64,000 nucleotides of DNA from UBA4427 sp046351135 (GTDB lineage Bacteria; Myxococcota_A; UBA9160; UBA4427). Shown here piece by piece: positions 27,616-36,831 of this stretch (position 1 is the first letter of the stretch; the number at the start of each line of letters is the position of its first letter). The stretch covers positions 310,001 to 374,000 of the forward strand of contig JAXLZA010000001.1 of the NCBI GenBank assembly GCA_046351135.1. The letters are read 5' to 3'. A model generated the notes under the pieces. That model was not told the DNA's origin and ran no database searches. It worked only from the letters and a program-made list of their open reading frames with translations. Both the position numbers and the translations under genes were made by a program.

Positions 27616-30126
27616 GTGGAAGCCGACCGGTCCGACGCCTCCTGGCAGCGCAGCGTCGAGCGGGGCTTCGAGCGCTGGGGCCGCTTCATCATCCGCCACC
27701 GGATCGCCGCGGTCCTCCTCTCCTTCGCGGTGACCGGAGCACTTCTCGCCCAGCTGCCGAAGCTCACGATCGACAACTCGCCGGAGGCGATGCTGCTCGA
27801 CGACGACCCCGCGGTCGTCGCCTACGACGCCTTCCGGGAGCAGTTCGGGCGCGAGGATCGGGTGATCGTGCTGATCGACACCCCCGATCCGTTCGCCCCG
27901 GCCTTCCTCGAGAAGCTGCGGCGGGTCCACCACGCGATCGAGTCCGACGTCCCCTACGTCGAGGCCGTCGACAGCCTGATCAACGCCCGGGTCGTCGAGG
28001 GCAACGAAGGCGGCCTGGTCGTCGGCGAGCTCTTCGAGCCCTGGCCCGAGACGCCCGAGGAGCTCGCGCGGATCCGGGCGCGGGCGCTGGCGAACCCGCT
28101 CCATCGCGACACGCTCCTCTGCGGCGACGGCCGCTGCACCGCCCTCGCGATCACGCCCTGGACCTACGGCGAGCCCGCCTCGGCGCAGGACGCGCTCTCG
28201 GGCTTCGACGATCCGATCGAGGCGGACGCCTCCGCCGCCGCAGGCGACACCTCGGGCCGAGCGGGCGGGAAGAAGCCCGCCCACCTGAGCTCCGCCGAGG
28301 GAGACGAGCTGATCCGGCGCCTGCTCGCGCTGCTCGCGGAGCACGCGACCCCCGAGTTCCGGCCCCACGTCGCGGGCGAGCTGGCGATGGTCTACCGGAT
28401 CAACACCGGGATGGCCGCCGATCTCGCCGTCTTCATGCCCGCGACGCTGGCGGCGATCGCGGCGCTGCTCGCCTTCATCTTCCGGCGCGCGGTGGCGGTC
28501 TTCCTGCCGCTGATGATCGTCGTGCTCTCGCTGGGCTCGACGCTGGGGCTCATGATCGTGCTCGGGATTCCGGGCTCGACGGCGGTGCAGATCCTGCCGG
28601 TCTTCCTGCTGACGGTCGGGGTCTGCGACGCGGTCCACATCCTGGCGATCGCCTATCAACGGCGTCAGGAGGGCGACTCCCAGCCCGACGCGATCGCCTT
28701 CGCCATCCGCCACACCGGCCTCGCCGTCTTCATGACGAGCGCGACGACGGCGGCGGGGATGGCCTCGTTCCTGACCGCCGAGATGGGCGCGGTCCGCGAC
28801 CTCGGCCTGATCGCGCCGATGGGCGTCGGGCTCGCCTACGTCTACACGATGGTCACGCTGCCCGCGCTGCTCGCGATCGTGCCGATGCGCGTGCGGCCGG
28901 ACGTCCCGATCGACCCGGCGGATCGCCCGATCGATCGCTTCCTGATCGGGGCGGGGCGCTTCGCGGCGCGTCGGCCCGCTGCCGTGCTCGTGCCGACCGC
29001 GATCCTGACCGCGGTCGCGGTCGTCGGCCTGCTGCAGGTCCGCTTCAGCCACAACGCCCTCCAGTGGTTCGCCCCGGACGACTGGGCGCGGCGGGACTTC
29101 GCGGAGATCGACCGGCGGCTCGGAGGCTCGGTCAGCCTCGAGCTCGTCTTCGACGCCGGCGAGGCAGGCGGGCTCTACGAGCCCGAGCGGCTGCGCGCGA
29201 TCGAGGCCTTCGTCGCGCGGGTCCGGGAGACGGCGGTGCCGCCGATCCGGGTCGGCGCGTCGGTCTCGCTGCTCGACATCCTCGAGGAGACCCACTCGGC
29301 GCTGAACGAGGGCCGGCCCGAGATGCGCCGGATTCCCGGGACGCGGGAGGCGGTGGCCCAGGAGCTGCTGCTCTTCGAGTCGAGCGGCAGCGACGACGCG
29401 CGGGAGTTCGTCGACGCCGACTACCGGCGGACCCGCGTCAACCTGCGTCTACCCTTCGTCGACGCGCTCGCCTTTCCGCCCTTCCTGCGCGAGATCGATG
29501 CGCTCGCGGCGAGCTCGCTGGGCGGCGGGCTCGCCTTCGAGCGGACGGGTGTCATGACGCTGCTCTCGCAGGTCTTCGAGGCGGTGATCCAGAGCATGGC
29601 GCGGAGCTACGTCGCGGCGCTCGTCCTGATCACGCCACTCATGATGCTGCTGCTCGGGAGCGTCCGGCGCGGGCTCGTCGCGATGATCCCCAACGTGCTG
29701 CCGATCCTCGCCGTGCTCGGCGTGATGGGCTTCCTGGGCATCACCCTCGATTCGACGACGATGATGATCGGCGCGATGATCATCGGGATCGCCGTCGACG
29801 ACACGATCCACTTCATGCACAAGTTCCACCGCCACTTCGACGAGACCGCCGACCTCGAGTTCGCCGTCTGCGAGACGCTGCGGACGACCGGTGCGGCGAT
29901 GCTCTTCACGTCGGTGGCGCTGACGCTGGGCTTCCTCGTCTTCGCCGCCAGCGACATGCGCAACATCCGGATCTTCGGGCTCTTCTCCGCGCTCGCGACG
30001 GCGGTCGCCTTCGCCGCGGATCTCTGGGTCGGGCCCGCCCTGCTCGCGGCGATCGAGCGGACCCGGCGGCGGCGGGGGCCGGAGGCCCAGGCTGTGCTAC
30101 GAACGCCTGCGCGGGGCGAGGGATGA
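27616..30126 (+). CDS. MMPL/RND family transporter
   Basis: 836 residues from GTG 27616, which has GAGGAGG 8 bp upstream; the frame is open further upstream but lacks a ribosome site. Two RND halves are seen. Each has one membrane helix, a periplasmic loop domain (first: DNSPEAMLLDDDPAVVAY) and a five-helix bundle (first: LAVFMPATLAAIAALLAFIF; second: SYVAALVLITPLMMLLLGSV). The helix 10-type segment IGIAVDDTIHFMHKFHRHF is the MMPL/SSD signature. Such transporters export lipids or hopanoids using proton flow. It diverges from the LolA-like and DUF1302 genes, sharing a 227-bp upstream region. Confidence 0.92.
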   Translation: MEADRSDASWQRSVERGFERWGRFIIRHRIAAVLLSFAVTGALLAQLPKLTIDNSPEAMLLDDDPAVVAYDAFREQFGREDRVIVLIDTPDPFAPAFLEKLRRVHHAIESDVPYVEAVDSLINARVVEGNEGGLVVGELFEPWPETPEELARIRARALANPLHRDTLLCGDGRCTALAITPWTYGEPASAQDALSGFDDPIEADASAAAGDTSGRAGGKKPAHLSSAEGDELIRRLLALLAEHATPEFRPHVAGELAMVYRINTGMAADLAVFMPATLAAIAALLAFIFRRAVAVFLPLMIVVLSLGSTLGLMIVLGIPGSTAVQILPVFLLTVGVCDAVHILAIAYQRRQEGDSQPDAIAFAIRHTGLAVFMTSATTAAGMASFLTAEMGAVRDLGLIAPMGVGLAYVYTMVTLPALLAIVPMRVRPDVPIDPADRPIDRFLIGAGRFAARRPAAVLVPTAILTAVAVVGLLQVRFSHNALQWFAPDDWARRDFAEIDRRLGGSVSLELVFDAGEAGGLYEPERLRAIEAFVARVRETAVPPIRVGASVSLLDILEETHSALNEGRPEMRRIPGTREAVAQELLLFESSGSDDAREFVDADYRRTRVNLRLPFVDALAFPPFLREIDALAASSLGGGLAFERTGVMTLLSQVFEAVIQSMARSYVAALVLITPLMMLLLGSVRRGLVAMIPNVLPILAVLGVMGFLGITLDSTTMMIGAMIIGIAVDDTIHFMHKFHRHFDETADLEFAVCETLRTTGAAMLFTSVALTLGFLVFAASDMRNIRIFGLFSALATAVAFAADLWVGPALLAAIERTRRRRGPEAQAVLRTPARGEG

Positions 30127-30142
30127 CCCGCGAGGGGGCGCG

Positions 30143-30731
30143 GTGAAGGCACTCATCTTCGACACCGAGACGACCGGCATGGTCGAGTTCAAGAAGCCGC
30201 CCGAGGACAAGAGCCAGCCCGATCTGATCCAGCTCGGCATGCTGCTCGTCGACACGGTGGACTGGAAGCCGCGGGCCCGCAGCGCCTTCCTCGTGACCCT
30301 CGCCGAGGGCGTCAAGATCGATCCCGCCGCGAAGGCCGCCCACGGCATCAGCGAGGAGGACTGCGCGCGCTTCGGCGTGCCGGCGTCGATCGCCTGCTCG
30401 TTCTTCAACCAGGCCTGTCTGCAGGCCGACGTCGTCGTCGCCCACAACTCCGCTCGACGTCTCGATCATGAAGACCGCGCTCTTCCGCCTCGGCAACAAG
30501 CCCTATCGCCTCGACGGCCGCCAGCTCGTCTGCACGAAGGAGGCCTCGACCGGACGTGCTGAAGCCCCCGGGAAGTACGGCTACAAGTGGCCGACCCTCG
30601 CCGAGGCCTATCGCCATTTCACGGGGCTCGAGCTCGAAGGGGCCCACGACGCGCTCGTCGATACCGAGGCGTGTCTGCAGGTCTTCCGGGCGCTGGTCGA
30701 GACGCGCGTCCTCGACCTGACGGGTCACTGA
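30143..30731 (+). pseudogene. DEDDh 3'-5' exonuclease (DnaQ/RNase T-like), frameshifted at about 30452
   Basis: Two frames carry one protein. Codons from GTG 30143 give Exo I (IFDTETTG) and run to VVVAHNS. The homology continues in another frame from about 30453 as LDVSIMKTALFRLGN and ends with Exo III (GAHDALVDTEAC), the DEDDh pattern with His. Restoring a GC dinucleotide at 30449-30453 gives the expected HN-x-x-LD of Exo II. The joined protein would be about 196 residues. Either the gene is broken or two bases were lost in assembly. The start lies 17 bp after the MMPL stop and the end overlaps the convergent aminopeptidase gene by 7 bp. Confidence 0.85.
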
Positions 30732-31795
30732 CCGTCCGCGGCGAGCCTTCCCTCGAAGAACGCCTCGGTCGGCGCCTCGCGCTCGCGCCACGCGACGAGA
30801 TGGCGGATCAGTGCGGGCAGGTCGCCCCCGAGCCGGGCGAGGAGCTGCTCGTGGCGGGGGAGGTCGCGGGAGTAGGTCCCCCGCAGCGCGAGGCAGGCAT
30901 CCGAGAGGCGCGCCTCGGCGGCGACGGCCCCGGGCTCGAGCACGTCGAGGGGCAGGGCGGCGAGCTCCCCGCGCAGCACGCGCTCCGCGGCCTCGCGCTG
31001 GAGCGCGGCGTCCGGGCGCGCGCTGATCCGCGGCAGGCGATCCCGGAACGCGAGCACCTTCGCCTCGACGCGCCGGCGATCCTCGACCCACTGCCGGACC
31101 CGCTCGCCACCCGGGAGCGCGAGGGGCGCACCGCTCGCCTGAGCCGGTGCGACCGGTCGCGCCCCGGCGATCCGCTCGAAGTAGCGGATGGCGGCCTCCT
31201 GCCCGATGAAGAGCGCGACGCCCTCGTTGAAGTCGGAGTCGCCCTCGATGAAGACCGTGGCGTGGACGAGCTCGTGGAGCAGGGTCTCGACGAGGTTCGC
31301 GGCCCCGCGCCCGAGCATCGGCGAGGTGACGGGATCGTCGAGCCAGCCGAGGGTCGAGTAGGCGGTGACGGCGGAGACGCAGACGTCGTAGCCCTGCTCC
31401 TCGCGCAGCCGCTTCGCCTCGCGCTCGGCCCGGGCCTGATCGAAGTAGCCGCGATAGGGGAGCCGCCCGAGGAACGGATACCACCAGCCGACCGCGTCGA
31501 GGGAGCCGGGCCGCGTCCGCACGAGGGTCGTCACGATCCGGTCCCCGGGCCAGGGCACGAAGCTCGTGTACTGATCCCCGACGCGCAGGCCGAGCTCCCG
31601 GGCGAAGCCGCGCACGGACTCGACCAGGCCGAGCAGCGCCCGTTCGTTCTCGGCCAGCTTCGGGTCCTCGACCGCGGTCCGGATCGGCGTCCGGCGCCAG
31701 AGGATCGCGAGCTGACCGGCCGCGAGATGGCCATAATCGCAGCCGCTCGACGCGAGGACCGAGGCGGCGAGCAGCGAGAGGAGGGCGCGACGCAT
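30725..31795 (-). CDS. Predicted aminopeptidase, lipoprotein
   Basis: 356 residues from ATG 31795, which opens a lipoprotein signal (LLSLLAASVLASSGC, Cys at residue 19). The zinc motif HELVH with a downstream Glu (FNEGVALFIG) identifies the putative aminopeptidase family found in proteobacteria (PF10023-like). Conserved features include AYSTLGWLDDPVTSPML and LVETLLHELVHATVF. It would act in the periplasm or at the outer membrane. No ribosome site is seen upstream. The start codon overlaps the oppositely directed prmA start in a CATG. Confidence 0.87.
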   Translation of the reverse strand: MRRALLSLLAASVLASSGCDYGHLAAGQLAILWRRTPIRTAVEDPKLAENERALLGLVESVRGFARELGLRVGDQYTSFVPWPGDRIVTTLVRTRPGSLDAVGWWYPFLGRLPYRGYFDQARAEREAKRLREEQGYDVCVSAVTAYSTLGWLDDPVTSPMLGRGAANLVETLLHELVHATVFIEGDSDFNEGVALFIGQEAAIRYFERIAGARPVAPAQASGAPLALPGGERVRQWVEDRRRVEAKVLAFRDRLPRISARPDAALQREAAERVLRGELAALPLDVLEPGAVAAEARLSDACLALRGTYSRDLPRHEQLLARLGGDLPALIRHLVAWREREAPTEAFFEGRLAADGQ

Positions 31796-32768
31796 GGGCG
31801 ATGAATATCGGCGTTTCTGGCTGACGTCGAGCACCCCGGAGCAGCGGGAGTGGCTGCTCGCCGAGGCCTTCGAGGCCGGGGCGGAGGGGGCCGAGGAGCA
31901 GGACGAGCCGGTGCGCGGGGCGACGCCGGCGCGGCATCGCGCCTGCATCTACGCGCGCGCCGACGCAATCGAGGCCGTGCGCGAAGTCCTGCTCGCGGCG
32001 ATCGAGGCCGAGGCGGTGGGTGCGCCGGCACAGGCGACGGGGCGCGCGGGGGCGGAGGTCGGTCCGGCCGAGGCCCTGCCGGCCGTCGACTGGAGCGAGG
32101 CGTGGAGGGCGGGGCTCGGGCCGATCGTGATCTCGGAGCGGCTGGTCGTGCGGCCGCCCTTCTCGCCGTGGACCCTGCAGCCCGGGCAACGCGAGATCGT
32201 GATCGATCCCGGCCAGGCCTTCGGGACCGGGACGCACGCGTCGACCCATCTCTGCCTCGAGTGGATCGACGCGCTGCTCGCCGAGGCGGGCGGGCCGACG
32301 CGCTTCGCGCGCATGCTCGACGTCGGAACGGGGAGCGGGGTGCTCGCCCTCGCGGCGGTGGCGCGGGGGGCGCGCGAGGCGATCGGCTTCGATCTCGATC
32401 CCGTGGCGATCGAGGCGGCGCAGGAGGCAGCGCGCCAGAACGGGCTCGAGGCGGGCGTCCGCTTCGTCTGCGTCCCGATCGAGGCCGTCGAGGCGGGGCC
32501 CTTCGAGCTCGTCGTCGCGAACCTGCTCAAGCGCGAGCTGCTGCCGATCGCGGGCGCGATCGCCGAGCGGCTCGCGCCGGAGGGCAGCCTGATCCTGGCG
32601 GGTCTGCTCGAGGAGGACGCGGACGAAGTCGCGGCCTGCTTCGCCCCGTTCGGCCTCGTCGAGGCGGAGCGGCGGGTGCGGGACGACGCCGTCGGCCGCT
32701 GGATCGCGCCGCGTTATGTCCGGCGCGCCCTGGGCGCATCGGCGTCGCGCCGGAGCCAGTCCGCATAG
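31794..32768 (+). CDS. prmA: Ribosomal protein L11 methyltransferase
   Basis: 324 residues. ATG 31794 has a strong GAGGAGGG site 6 bp upstream. PrmA trimethylates L11 using S-adenosylmethionine. The N-terminal substrate domain is moderately conserved (FWLTSSTPEQREWLL); the catalytic domain has FGTGTHASTHLCLE, the SAM motif LDVGTGSGVLALAA, and the NLL/NPPY-type VVANLLKREL. Length is slightly above the usual 290-300 because of a central linker. The last 55 bp overlap the convergent epimerase gene. Confidence 0.93.
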   Translation: MGDEYRRFWLTSSTPEQREWLLAEAFEAGAEGAEEQDEPVRGATPARHRACIYARADAIEAVREVLLAAIEAEAVGAPAQATGRAGAEVGPAEALPAVDWSEAWRAGLGPIVISERLVVRPPFSPWTLQPGQREIVIDPGQAFGTGTHASTHLCLEWIDALLAEAGGPTRFARMLDVGTGSGVLALAAVARGAREAIGFDLDPVAIEAAQEAARQNGLEAGVRFVCVPIEAVEAGPFELVVANLLKRELLPIAGAIAERLAPEGSLILAGLLEEDADEVAACFAPFGLVEAERRVRDDAVGRWIAPRYVRRALGASASRRSQSA

Positions 32769-33628
32769 ACCTCGCGCAGGAGCGTCTCGAGATCGATGCG
32801 CGGCTGCCAGCCGGTGGCCCGGCGCAGGCGGGTCGCGTCGCCGACGAGCCAGTCGGTCGGCCGGTGGCGGGCGGGGTCGACCTCGACCTGCGGTGCGACG
32901 GCGGCGATCCGGATCAGGCTCGCCAGGATCTCGCGGATCGGGACCGCGACCGAGCCCGCCACGTTGTAGACGTCCGCGGGGACCGCCGGATCGAGCAGCC
33001 GGCGGTAGGCGTCGACCACGTCGTCGACGTGGAGGAAGTCGCGCACCGAGTCGAGGTTCCCGACCCGGAGCGTCGGTTCGGCGCGGCCGCTCGCGATGGC
33101 GGCGACCTGGCGCGCGAAGCTCGAGACGACGAACTGGTCGGACTGGCCCGGGCCGGTGTGGTTGAAGGCGCGGACGCAGACGACGTCGAGGCCCCGACCG
33201 GCGGCGAGGCGACCGAGGAGCTCGGCGGCGGCCTTGGTCCGGGCGTAGGGTGAGCGGGGCCGCAGGGGGGTCGCCTCCGTGAGCGGGGCGGATCGCGGCG
33301 ACGTCGGGGCATAGGCGTCGGCGGAGCCGACGAGCAGGACCCGGGCTCGGGGGGCGCGCCGAGCGACCGCGCCGAGCAGCGCCCGGGTCCCGAGGAAGTT
33401 CACGCGGTAGCAGGCTGCCGGATCGCGAAACGAATCGGCGACGCTCGAGAGGGCGGCCAGATGGACGACGGCGTCGGGGCGGAGCGAGGCGACCACGCGC
33501 TCGAGGGCCGCGGCGTCGCAGACGTCGACCTCGCGGTCGACGCCCTCGGGTTCGAAGCCGGCGGCGACGAGGGCCGGCAGGAGTCGTCGACCGACGAAGC
33601 CGGATGCGCCGGTGACGAGGACCCGCAT
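32714..33628 (-). CDS. NAD-dependent epimerase/dehydratase, GDP-6-deoxy-4-keto-mannose reductase-like
   Basis: 304 residues. Short-chain dehydrogenase extended type: cofactor loop VTGASGFVGRRLLP, HLAALSSVADS, Ser in VGSADAYAP and the catalytic YxxxK in SPYARTKAAAE. FNHTGPGQSDQFVVSSFARQ is typical of GDP-mannose pathway reductases (Rmd/GMD relatives). It probably makes GDP-D-rhamnose or a similar deoxysugar for surface polysaccharide, although no GDP-mannose dehydratase is adjacent. The 3' end overlaps prmA by 55 bp. Confidence 0.88.
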   Translation of the reverse strand: MRVLVTGASGFVGRRLLPALVAAGFEPEGVDREVDVCDAAALERVVASLRPDAVVHLAALSSVADSFRDPAACYRVNFLGTRALLGAVARRAPRARVLLVGSADAYAPTSPRSAPLTEATPLRPRSPYARTKAAAELLGRLAAGRGLDVVCVRAFNHTGPGQSDQFVVSSFARQVAAIASGRAEPTLRVGNLDSVRDFLHVDDVVDAYRRLLDPAVPADVYNVAGSVAVPIREILASLIRIAAVAPQVEVDPARHRPTDWLVGDATRLRRATGWQPRIDLETLLREVYADWLRRDADAPRARRT

Positions 33629-33778
33629 GCGGCCGAGGCTGACAGAGGGGAGGCACGCGGGCAAGCGACGGGGGCAGGGCGAGGCGCGCCGATCGAGCCG
33701 CCGGCGCGTCGAGATCGGGCGAGGACCGGGCGTGCGGCACGCCTTCGGGCTTGACCGGAGCCGGCGCGATCGGGGACC

Positions 33779-34783
33779 ATGCGGGCCATGATCATCGGCG
33801 TCGCGGGTCGCAACGGAGCAGGCAAGGGAGAGCTCGTCCATTTCCTCGAGGCGCGCAGCTTCACGGCGCTCTCGCTGTCGGACGTGATCCGCCAGGAGCT
33901 GGCGGCCCGGGGCCTGCCCGAGTCCCGGGAACGGATGATCGAGCTCGGCCAGGAGCTGCGGCGGCGGTCGGGGCCGGGGGCGCTGGCGCAGGCGCTGGTG
34001 AAGCAGCTGCTTCCGGATCGCAACTACGCGATCGACTCGATCCGCCATCCCGTCGAGGTCGAGATCCTGCGCCACTGCGGGCAGACCTTCCATCTCGTGT
34101 GGGTCGACGCGAAGATCGAGACGCGCTTCGAGCGCATGCGCGCCCGCGGGCGCTCGGGGGATCCCAAGACCCTCGCCGAGCTCGAGAGCCTCGAGGCCCG
34201 GGAGCGCGGCAGCGACGATCCCAACGCGCAGCAGCTCGACGCCGTCGAGCAGGTCGCCGACTTCCGGATCTCGAACGACGACACGCTGCAGGCCTTCCAG
34301 GTCCAGATCGAGACCTGGGTCCGCGCCAACCTCGGCTTCGCCCGGCCGGGCTGGGACGACTACTTCATGTCGATCGCCCGGGTCGTCGCGTCGCGCAGCA
34401 ACTGCGTCAAGCGCAAGGTCGCCGCGGTGGTCACGGTCGACCGGCGCATCATCTCGACCGGCTACAACGGGACCCCCCGCGGCACGCGCAACTGCAACGA
34501 GGGCGGCTGTCCGCGCTGCAACTCGCTGGCCGAGGGCGGGACCCGCCTCGACGAGTGCCTCTGCTCCCACGCCGAGGAGAACGCGATCACCCAGGCCGCC
34601 TACCACGGCGTGTCGCTGAAGGGCGCGACGATCTACTCGACCTTCTCGCCCTGCCTGCAGTGCACCAAGATGATCATCAACTCGGGCATCGTCGAGGTCG
34701 TCTTCCAGAGCGACTACCCGCTCGGGAAGGTCTCGCTGGAGCTGCTCACCGACGCCGGAATCCGGCTGCGCCAGGTCGGCTGA
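33779..34783 (+). CDS. P-loop kinase-like / dCMP deaminase fusion protein
   Basis: 334 residues; ATG 33779 or ATG 33788. Residues 1-185 have a nucleotide-kinase fold: P-loop GVAGRNGAGKGE, LSLSDVIRQEL, and an Arg-rich lid (RFERMRARGRSGDP). Residues 190-334 form a deoxycytidylate deaminase: HAEENAI, with the zinc ligand His and catalytic Glu, and PCLQCTK with the two Cys; an additional Cys-rich zinc loop is in NCNEGGCPRCN. This fusion occurs in fungal dCMP deaminases and in anti-phage dCTP deaminases (DcdV/AvcD). At 334 residues it is shorter than typical DcdV. Either a thymidylate-synthesis or a defence role is possible. Confidence 0.85.
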   Translation: MRAMIIGVAGRNGAGKGELVHFLEARSFTALSLSDVIRQELAARGLPESRERMIELGQELRRRSGPGALAQALVKQLLPDRNYAIDSIRHPVEVEILRHCGQTFHLVWVDAKIETRFERMRARGRSGDPKTLAELESLEARERGSDDPNAQQLDAVEQVADFRISNDDTLQAFQVQIETWVRANLGFARPGWDDYFMSIARVVASRSNCVKRKVAAVVTVDRRIISTGYNGTPRGTRNCNEGGCPRCNSLAEGGTRLDECLCSHAEENAITQAAYHGVSLKGATIYSTFSPCLQCTKMIINSGIVEVVFQSDYPLGKVSLELLTDAGIRLRQVG

Positions 34784-35044
34784 GCGCCGGATCCGCCGGT
34801 GCCCGGCGAGGGTGCCAGGGGGCGCGGCCGCCTCGGCTTCGACCTTCCCCGGGCCTGCCCACGCGTTGCCGGTCCGCCCCCGAATTCCGGGGCGGGTCCG
34901 ACCCGGACCGGGAAACGCCCGAGCTTCTCCTCAATTCGGCCTGCGGACCCACCGAATCCACGGCATGGGACGGTCCCCCGCGCCGCGGCGGGGCCGACCG
35001 TTCCTCCGCGCGTGCACCGTCTCGTGCAAGAGGATGAGGTTCCG

Positions 35045-36733
35045 ATGCGACCGAAGCCGACGCGACTGCTCGACCACCGCGAGTATCCGGTGCTCTACGT
35101 CGACGACGAGCGCGACAACCTGCGCGTCTTCCAGCTGACCTTCCGCCGCGACTTCACGCTGCTCACCGCCGACAGCGCGAAGGCCGGCCTCGAGCTGCTC
35201 GCGCAGCATCCCGTCGCCGTCGTGCTGTCCGACCAGAAGATGCCCGGCATCGAGGGCGTCGAGTTCCTGCGTCAGGTCCGCGAGCTCGACCCGCGCGCGA
35301 TCCGCATCCTGGTCACCGCCTACGGCGACGCCCGCATCCTCGGCGACGCGATCAACGCCGGGAACATCTACCGCTACATCCCGAAGCCCTGGGAGCCGGA
35401 GGACATGCGGCTCACGATCCAGCGCGCGATCGAGGCCTACGCCCTCGAGGCCGAGCGCGCGACGCTGCTCGAAGAGCTGATGGTCCTGAACCGCCTCTCG
35501 CGCAGCATCCACCGCGAGATCGACCGCGGTCGCCTCTACGACACCCTGCTGACGGCCCTGCGCGACGAGCTCGCCTTCGACGGCTGCAGCGTGCTGCTCT
35601 TCGACGAGAACTCGACGCGCCTGCGCTTCGTCGCCCACGAGCCCGACGGCGAGGTCGCGCGCCATCTGCGCGACCTCGTGTTCGAGCCGCAGTCGGCGCC
35701 GATCTTCCTCGATCGCGTGGCGAAGGGCGACAGCCAGCTGATCCACGGCGACGAGGCGGCGGAGCTCGAGCCGCCGGTGCGGGCGTGGATGACCGAGGTC
35801 GCGGCCGAGGAGCTCTACGTCGTCCCGCTGGTCGGGAAGGACCGCGTGATCGGCGCGCTCGCCGTCGACAATCGCCGGGGCGGTCAGCGCCTCGCGACCG
35901 ACGGGCGGATGCTGGTCGAAGGGCTCGCGACCCAGGCCGTGATCGCGATCGAGAACGCGAAGCTCGTCGACGATCTGCGCCGCTCCCGGGCCCAGATCCG
36001 ACGCGTCGATCGACTGGGCACCCTCGGCACCCTCGCCGCCGGCCTCGCCCACGAGATCAACAACCCGCTGACCTCGATCAACACGTTCATGACCCTCGCG
36101 CCCGCGAAGCGCACCGCCGACGACCCCGGCTTCTGGGGCGAGTACCACGAGCTGGCCGTCGGCGAGCTCGAGCGCATCCGCGGCCTCGTCGAGACCATGA
36201 GCCGCCTCGGCCGCGGCGGGCCCACGCCCTCGAACGAGCGGACGCGGGTCGACGTCGCCGAGGTCGTGCGCCAGGTCGTCCGTCTGCTCCACCGCGAGAC
36301 GGAGCAGGCCGGTGTCACGATCCACCTCCACGCCTCGGAGGCGGTCGAGCCGATCCAGGCGGTGCGCGACCAGATCCATCAGGTCGTGCTGAACCTGGCG
36401 CTCAACGCGATCCAGGCGAGCCGGTCGGGCGGGTCGATCTCGATCTCGATCGACCCCGATGGGCCGATCTCCGCCCCGAGCGGCGTACGGATCCAGTTCC
36501 AGGACGCGGGCGAGGGCATCTCCGAGGAGAACCTCGAGAAGATCTTCGATCCCTTCTTCACGACCAAGGATCCCGACAAGGGAACCGGGCTCGGCCTCAT
36601 GATCTCCCATCAGATCATCGCCGATCACGGGGGCTCGATCGAAGTCGAGAGCACCCCCGGCCACGGCGCCACGTTCTACGTGCGGCTGCCGAGCGTGCCG
36701 CCCGCGGAGACGACGACGCCCGACGGCGCTTGA
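35045..36733 (+). CDS. Hybrid two-component protein: REC - GAF - histidine kinase
   Basis: 562 residues from ATG 35045 with AGGATGAGG upstream. An N-terminal receiver (VLYVDDE, phospho-Asp in VVLSDQKMP, Lys in IPKPWEPED) is followed by a GAF domain (about 165-310; FDGCSVLLFDENS, LVGKDRVIGALAVDN). Then come HisKA with its H-box LAAGLAHEINNPLTSINTF and HATPase with N-box LNLALNAIQAS, G1 DAGEGISEE, F-box FDPFFTT and G2 GTGLGLMIS. No membrane segment is seen, so the sensor is cytoplasmic. The receiver closely resembles that of the HD-GYP regulator at 5.3-6.4 kb. The 261 bp upstream is non-coding. Confidence 0.94.
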   Translation: MRPKPTRLLDHREYPVLYVDDERDNLRVFQLTFRRDFTLLTADSAKAGLELLAQHPVAVVLSDQKMPGIEGVEFLRQVRELDPRAIRILVTAYGDARILGDAINAGNIYRYIPKPWEPEDMRLTIQRAIEAYALEAERATLLEELMVLNRLSRSIHREIDRGRLYDTLLTALRDELAFDGCSVLLFDENSTRLRFVAHEPDGEVARHLRDLVFEPQSAPIFLDRVAKGDSQLIHGDEAAELEPPVRAWMTEVAAEELYVVPLVGKDRVIGALAVDNRRGGQRLATDGRMLVEGLATQAVIAIENAKLVDDLRRSRAQIRRVDRLGTLGTLAAGLAHEINNPLTSINTFMTLAPAKRTADDPGFWGEYHELAVGELERIRGLVETMSRLGRGGPTPSNERTRVDVAEVVRQVVRLLHRETEQAGVTIHLHASEAVEPIQAVRDQIHQVVLNLALNAIQASRSGGSISISIDPDGPISAPSGVRIQFQDAGEGISEENLEKIFDPFFTTKDPDKGTGLGLMISHQIIADHGGSIEVESTPGHGATFYVRLPSVPPAETTTPDGA

Positions 36734-36831
36734 CGCTCGGAAGTGGATTCCAGAGAATCCGCCCGCTCTGCGCGCCGCTTCGGGAAGGGCCGACCGGGGT
36801 CGTCCGAGCGCAGCAGGAGGGGGATCCGGGA

